This document shows, piece after piece, positions 60,340-64,000 of a stretch of 64,000 nucleotides of DNA (the first letter of the stretch is position 1; each line of letters begins with the position of its first letter). Below the pieces are notes generated by a model, which saw nothing but the letters and a program-made list of their open reading frames with translations, had not been told where the DNA came from and made no database searches. This DNA is from Ruminiclostridium sp. Lineage in GTDB: Bacteria; Bacillota; Clostridia; Oscillospirales; Ruminococcaceae. Where the stretch lies: the NCBI GenBank assembly GCA_017635675.1, contig JAGBLA010000123.1, forward strand, positions 1 through 64,000, given 5' to 3'. The position numbers and the translations under genes were made by a program.

Positions 60340-61443
60340 TCATTCTTTTCTGAGCTTTATGCGCTTTTCGGTATGCTTGTCGAAGAGATAAACACTGTCG
60401 AACGGTATAGCAAACTCAAATGTCGAACCGATGCTCGGAGCGTGGTGGGGCTCTACCTTCAGAATGCTGCTGAAACCGTCGAAATTGACATAAACGTTGG
60501 TGTTATCGCCGAGAAGCTCTACAAGGTTGGTGAAGCTCTTGATGTGGTAGGCTCTTTTGGTGCTGCCTCCGAGGTCGGACTTGACAGCCTCGGGACGGAA
60601 GCCGAATACTATCTCGCTGCCCTCATACTGTTTGAGCACATCATCGTCCGCCACAGCTCCGAGGTCTATGTCGCTTTCCGACAGCGCGAGCCTGCCTTTT
60701 TTTACCTTTGCTTCGATGAAGTTCATCGGGGGCTCGCCGATAAATCCTGCAACGAACATATTGACAGGGTTGAAGTACAGGTCATAGGGCGTGCCTATCT
60801 GCTGGATATAGCCGTCCTTCATTACGACTATCCTGTCCGCCATGGTCATAGCCTCGGTCTGGTCGTGGGTAACGTAGATCGTGGTAGCGCCGGTCTCACG
60901 GTGTATCTGAGTTATTTCCGAACGCATGGTCACGCGCTGTTTCGCGTCGAGGTTGGAAAGCGGCTCGTCCATAAGGAATATGTTGACCTTGCGGATTATG
61001 GCACGGCCGACCGCGACTCTCTGTCTCTGACCGCCGGAAAGCTCTCTCGGAAGTCTGTCGAGATAATCTGTAAGACCGAGTATCTTCGCGGTGGAGAGGA
61101 CCTTCTTCTCGATAACGTCGTCGTCAACGCCCTGGAGCATAAGTCCGAACGCAAGGTTGTCATACACCGACATGTGAGGATAAAGCGCATAGCTCTGGAA
61201 CACCATAGCCACGCCGCGCTCACGGGGGCCTTTCTCGTTCACCTTTTCTCCGTCGATATAGAACTCGCCCTTGCTGATATTCTCAAGTCCGGCGATCATG
61301 CGGAGCGTCGTGGATTTTCCGCAGCCCGAGGAGCCGACGAAAACTATGAATTCACCCTTTTCGATCTCCATATTAAAGTCATGTACAGCATGGAAACCGT
61401 TGGGGTAGATCTTGTTTATTCCGCGTAATGTTAAATATGCCAT
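60340..61443 (-). CDS. ABC transporter ATP-binding protein, carbohydrate-uptake type (MsmK/UgpC)
   Basis: A 367-residue ATPase. Walker A is GSSGCGKSTTLRMIAG (about 36-51), Q-loop FQSYALYPHMSV, signature LSGGQRQRVAVGRAI, Walker B LLMDEPLSN-type (FLMDEPLSNLDAKQR) and switch His in VTHDQTEAMTMAD. The C-terminal TOBE regulatory domain (about 240-367) is typical of MsmK-like ATPases that serve several sugar permeases. No permease or binding-protein genes are in the window, so it may energise uronate or oligogalacturonide transporters encoded elsewhere. It lies between kduI and uxaB. Confidence 0.94.
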   Translation of the reverse strand: MAYLTLRGINKIYPNGFHAVHDFNMEIEKGEFIVFVGSSGCGKSTTLRMIAGLENISKGEFYIDGEKVNEKGPRERGVAMVFQSYALYPHMSVYDNLAFGLMLQGVDDDVIEKKVLSTAKILGLTDYLDRLPRELSGGQRQRVAVGRAIIRKVNIFLMDEPLSNLDAKQRVTMRSEITQIHRETGATTIYVTHDQTEAMTMADRIVVMKDGYIQQIGTPYDLYFNPVNMFVAGFIGEPPMNFIEAKVKKGRLALSESDIDLGAVADDDVLKQYEGSEIVFGFRPEAVKSDLGGSTKRAYHIKSFTNLVELLGDNTNVYVNFDGFSSILKVEPHHAPSIGSTFEFAIPFDSVYLFDKHTEKRIKLRKE

Positions 61444-61485
61444 AACTCAAACCCACACTTTTCTTTGGTATTTCTGTGACGAAAG

Positions 61486-62322
61486 TCACTTAAGATCGAG
61501 GTTGCCTATCGTATCCATATCATCGTATGTCTGGTTCTCACCGCACATACCCCAGATGAACGTATAGTTGCTGGTGGCGGTACCGCTGTGGATAGACCAG
61601 CTCGGGCTGATGACTGCCTGTTCGTTGTGCATGATGATATGGCGGGTCTCCTGTGGCTGACCCATGAAGTGGAACACGACGTTGTCGTCTTCGAGTTCGA
61701 AGTAGAAGTAAACCTCCATTCTTCTCTCGTGAGTATGCGACGGCATGGTGTTCCAGGAGTTGCACTTGTCAAGCTCTGTCATGCCCATCTGCAGCGAGCA
61801 GGACTCGCATACCGCAGGGTGGATATACTGGTTCACCACGCGCTTGTTCATGTTCTCGTCGCTGCCGAGAGGTCTGTGGTTCGCCTTGTCCTTTGTGATA
61901 TACACGGTGGGGTAGGTCTTGTGGGCGGGGCTTGAGTTCAGATAGAACTTAGCGGGTGCGGAAGCGCTGTCCGAGCGGAAAACTACCTCCTTTGTGCCCA
62001 TACCGATGTAAAGACCGTCCTTATATCCGAGCTCGTACTCCTTGCCGTCGAGGACTACGGTACCCTTTCCGCCGACGTTGATGATGCCCATTTCACGTCT
62101 TTCGAGGAAGTATTCCGTGCCGAGCTCCTTGGTGCTTCCGAGCTTCAGCTCACCCTTTACAGGCATAGCGCCGCCCGCTATCATTCTGTCCTGGTGCGAA
62201 TAGGTGAGGGCTATCTCGTCCTCAACGAACACCTTTTCGATAAGGTAGTTCTTTCGTAATGTCTCGGTGTCGTAGTATTTGGAATCATTGGGGTGGTTGC
62301 TGTATCTTATGTCAAGTTTCAT
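61486..62322 (-). CDS. kduI: 5-keto-4-deoxyuronate isomerase
   Basis: A 278-residue cupin-type isomerase converting 4-deoxy-L-threo-5-hexosulose uronate, a product of unsaturated pectin oligomers, into 2,5-diketo-3-deoxygluconate. Family motifs are MKLDIRYSNHPNDSKYYDTETLRKNYLIEKVF in brief, GGKGTVVLDGKEYEL and MPSHTHERRMEVYFYFEL (metal-binding His). AAGGAG precedes ATG. It indicates that the operon accepts unsaturated as well as saturated galacturonates. No kduD is visible here. Confidence 0.96.
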   Translation of the reverse strand: MKLDIRYSNHPNDSKYYDTETLRKNYLIEKVFVEDEIALTYSHQDRMIAGGAMPVKGELKLGSTKELGTEYFLERREMGIINVGGKGTVVLDGKEYELGYKDGLYIGMGTKEVVFRSDSASAPAKFYLNSSPAHKTYPTVYITKDKANHRPLGSDENMNKRVVNQYIHPAVCESCSLQMGMTELDKCNSWNTMPSHTHERRMEVYFYFELEDDNVVFHFMGQPQETRHIIMHNEQAVISPSWSIHSGTATSNYTFIWGMCGENQTYDDMDTIGNLDLK

Positions 62323-62340
62323 TCTGAGTTTCTCCTTCTT

Positions 62341-63177
62341 TTAAATGAATTGCTTCATATAGTTTACCGCGAACGGTATATCGTCTCCCGTAGTTCCCTC
62401 GAACACGAGGTTCGCGTCAGGGCAGACATCGTTTATTTCTGTGAGTATCCTTTCGTAATCGAATATCCCCTTGCCGACGCCGCATTGTTTAAGCGAGCCG
62501 TCGCTGTTCACAGTGCAGTCTTTTATGTGGAACACGCATATCCTGTCTCCGAAGGTCTGAAGCCCCTCGTGGAGAATATCGTACATCTTATCCACATTTG
62601 AGCCGTCGAGGTAGTTGTACAGGTCGAAGATGAACCGTATATTGTTCCTGCCGATGCGCTTCACGGCTTTGTCGAGGGTCGCCACGTTCCAGCATACGTG
62701 CCCGAACGCGCCCTCCATGCAGACATTCACTCCGTAATCCTGTGCGTACTCCGTAAGCTCCGAGAAAGTGCTTACCACGCGGTCAAGCGCTTCATCGGTG
62801 CGGTTCTGCGGGTGGTACGTCCACTTATCGCCGTTGTAGGAACCGGTCTCCGAGCCTACTCTGTCGCAGCCGAACTCCTTTGCAAGTGAGATATACTCCT
62901 TGAAAACCGCGATACCGTTTTTTATCTTTCCCTCGTCGGGGTGGACGGGGTTGAAGTACGCGCCTATAAGCGGCACTGTCTTTCCGGATCTCTCAAAGAC
63001 ATCACGGAAAGCCCTTGCCCTGTCGGCAGTGATCGAGCCGGGAGTGTACGCAACGTCGTCAAGACATTTGTATGCCACGAGCTGAACGCCCGCAAATCCC
63101 AGCTCATCGAGCCTTGCGGTGATATTCTCTTCGCCCTTGACGCCAAGGTCATGGGCGCGGATAAAAAGCTTCATCAT
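62341..63177 (-). CDS. Sugar phosphate isomerase/epimerase (AP endonuclease 2 TIM barrel)
   Basis: A 278-residue xylose-isomerase-like TIM barrel. Metal-ligand positions appear as VGSETGSYNG, VCMEGAFGHVC, FIFDLYNYLDG and VFHIKDCT, in the usual order of COG1082 proteins. The substrate is unknown. Setting it between kdgK and kduI suggests epimerisation of a uronate-pathway intermediate. The start is ATG 63177 or 63174, five or eight bases after the kdgK stop with no clear ribosome-binding site, so translation is probably coupled to kdgK. Confidence 0.85.
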   Translation of the reverse strand: MMKLFIRAHDLGVKGEENITARLDELGFAGVQLVAYKCLDDVAYTPGSITADRARAFRDVFERSGKTVPLIGAYFNPVHPDEGKIKNGIAVFKEYISLAKEFGCDRVGSETGSYNGDKWTYHPQNRTDEALDRVVSTFSELTEYAQDYGVNVCMEGAFGHVCWNVATLDKAVKRIGRNNIRFIFDLYNYLDGSNVDKMYDILHEGLQTFGDRICVFHIKDCTVNSDGSLKQCGVGKGIFDYERILTEINDVCPDANLVFEGTTGDDIPFAVNYMKQFI

Positions 63178-63182
63178 CGTGC

Positions 63183-64000
63183 TCAGCGCTGTACACGCCC
63201 GGAAGCGTCGCCGCCCGCGAGTGTTTCCACTTCAGCGCGTGTAACGAGGTTGAAGTCGCCGGGTATAGTATGCTTGAGGGCGGAAGCCGCAACTGCGAAT
63301 TCGAGCGCAGCCTTGAAGTCCTTGCCGTCGTTGAGACCGCAGATAAGACCGCCCGCAAAGGAGTCGCCGCCGCCTACGCGGTCAACTATCGGGTTTATGT
63401 TGTACTTTCTGGAGTGATAGAACTCTCTTGTCTTGCCGTCCATGATGCACGCAGACCAGTCGTTGTTGGAAGCGGAGTGGCTCTCCCGGAGCGAGGAAAT
63501 GACATACTTGAAACCGAACTTGTCTATCATGCGGTTGAAGATGTCAACATAGCCGGAGAGTTCAAGCTCGCCCTTGGTAACATCGGTGTTGCCGGGCTTG
63601 AAGCCGAGCACCTTTTCCGCGTCCTCCTCGTTGCCTATGCATACGTCAACGTACTGCATAAGGTTGGTCATTACCTTCTGAGCCTTTTCGGAGGACCAGA
63701 GCTTCTTGCGGAAGTTAAGGTCAACGGAAACGGTGACATTGTGCTTCTTTGCGGCTTTAAGAGCAACCTCGGTGACTTCAGCTGCAAGGTCGGAGATAGC
63801 GGGAGTGATGCCTGTGAAGTGGAACCAGTCGGCGTCCTTGAAGATGTCGTCAAAGTCAAACTCCGATGCAGGAGCGGTCGCGATAGAGGAGTGAGCTCTG
63901 TCATATACGACATTGGAAGCTCTCAGAGAAGCGCCTGTTTCAAGGAAGTATATTCCGAGTCTCTCGCCGCACTTTGCGATATGGTCGGTCTTGACGCCGT
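63183..64000 (-). CDS. kdgK: 2-keto-3-deoxygluconate kinase (partial, runs off the window)
   Basis: The C-terminal 271 or so residues of a PfkB-family kinase are visible; the frame is open to the right edge and the N-terminus lies beyond it. The visible part begins GVKTDHIAKCGERLGIYFLE, contains FHFTGITPAIS, LNFRKKLWS, VGGGDSFAGGLICG (catalytic Asp in GGGDSFAGG) and a normal C-terminus. It phosphorylates 2-keto-3-deoxygluconate made by UxaA, feeding the aldolase step. An internal ATG at 63671 is only a methionine inside the protein. Confidence 0.93.
   Translation of the reverse strand, partial: GVKTDHIAKCGERLGIYFLETGASLRASNVVYDRAHSSIATAPASEFDFDDIFKDADWFHFTGITPAISDLAAEVTEVALKAAKKHNVTVSVDLNFRKKLWSSEKAQKVMTNLMQYVDVCIGNEEDAEKVLGFKPGNTDVTKGELELSGYVDIFNRMIDKFGFKYVISSLRESHSASNNDWSACIMDGKTREFYHSRKYNINPIVDRVGGGDSFAGGLICGLNDGKDFKAALEFAVAASALKHTIPGDFNLVTRAEVETLAGGDASGRVQR

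Noticed and set aside
60305..60340. CcpA cre-like site (AAAGCGCTTA) between the ABC ATPase gene and uxaB
   Set aside because: The outer bases do not fit the cre consensus and the position is inside an operon.
63183..63671. kdgK looking broken into two frames
   Set aside because: Translation from the right edge stays open in one frame through 63671, so the apparent second start is just an internal Met; no frameshift.
1..64000. CRISPR arrays or rRNA genes
   Set aside because: No regularly spaced identical repeats of 24-40 bases and no rRNA-like sequence were seen on reading both strands.

Overview
The window looks like the chromosome of an anaerobic, spore-forming Clostridia member, most like Ruminococcus or another Oscillospiraceae. 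The evidence is gene content: spoVG, spmAB, a ClpC-type ATPase, RNase Y, YhaM, indolepyruvate:ferredoxin oxidoreductase, citramalate synthase, a CIRCE-controlled hsp20 and a uronate (pectin) catabolic operon. Genus is an inference; there is no rRNA gene or other marker to settle it.

Region 1 (1-9060) is mobile DNA. A large serine recombinase at the left edge is followed by about 750 bases of non-coding DNA rich in inverted repeats. Then comes an integrative mobilizable element on one strand: an excisionase-like HTH protein, a CHC2 zinc-finger primase-like protein, two small proteins (one written across a cluster of about ten GGGGAACA/TGTTTCCC iteron-like repeats), a DUF927-type helicase, an oriT-like nested hairpin, a MobC-like protein, a MOBP relaxase and a Tn916-type tyrosine integrase. 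Two tRNA genes (Glu, Met) and their terminator lie just beyond.

Region 2 (9100-15160) is core genome: a small membrane protein, iorAB coupled to an orphan histidine kinase, and a YhaM-family exoribonuclease. Region 3 (15220-22650) is the most unusual part. A tightly coupled three-gene operon (TerB_N/TerB_C protein, BrxD-like DUF2791 ATPase, BrxHI/Lhr-like helicase) faces a large unrecognised coiled-coil protein across a shared terminator. It looks like a stand-alone DNA-processing or defence module.

Region 4 (22740-31750) holds an overlooked 52-residue Cys/Gly/Asn-rich protein, a ClpC-like ATPase, spmA-spmB, then a surface-glycan set (rfbA, wecE, a YfhO-family membrane protein). Region 5 (31820-36420, minus) holds three type IV pilin-like proteins, a membrane-anchored metzincin-like protease, a LytTR regulator whose receiver lacks its phosphoacceptor, and tRNA-Leu.

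Region 6 (36870-53720) is mostly housekeeping: rny, mscS, cimA, a histidine phosphatase, hsp20 under CIRCE, a Ddl-family protein with lost catalytic residues, a DUF1934 protein, argS, a possible degenerate homocysteine-methyltransferase relative, a NUDIX hydrolase, spoVG, murC, gdhA, a ZIP transporter behind a DtxR-like box, a GGDEF protein and an amidohydrolase. Region 7 (53780-64000, minus) has a chemoreceptor, a 166-bp MITE-like element and the uronate operon kdgK(partial)-isomerase-kduI-ABC ATPase-uxaB-uxaA-uxaC.
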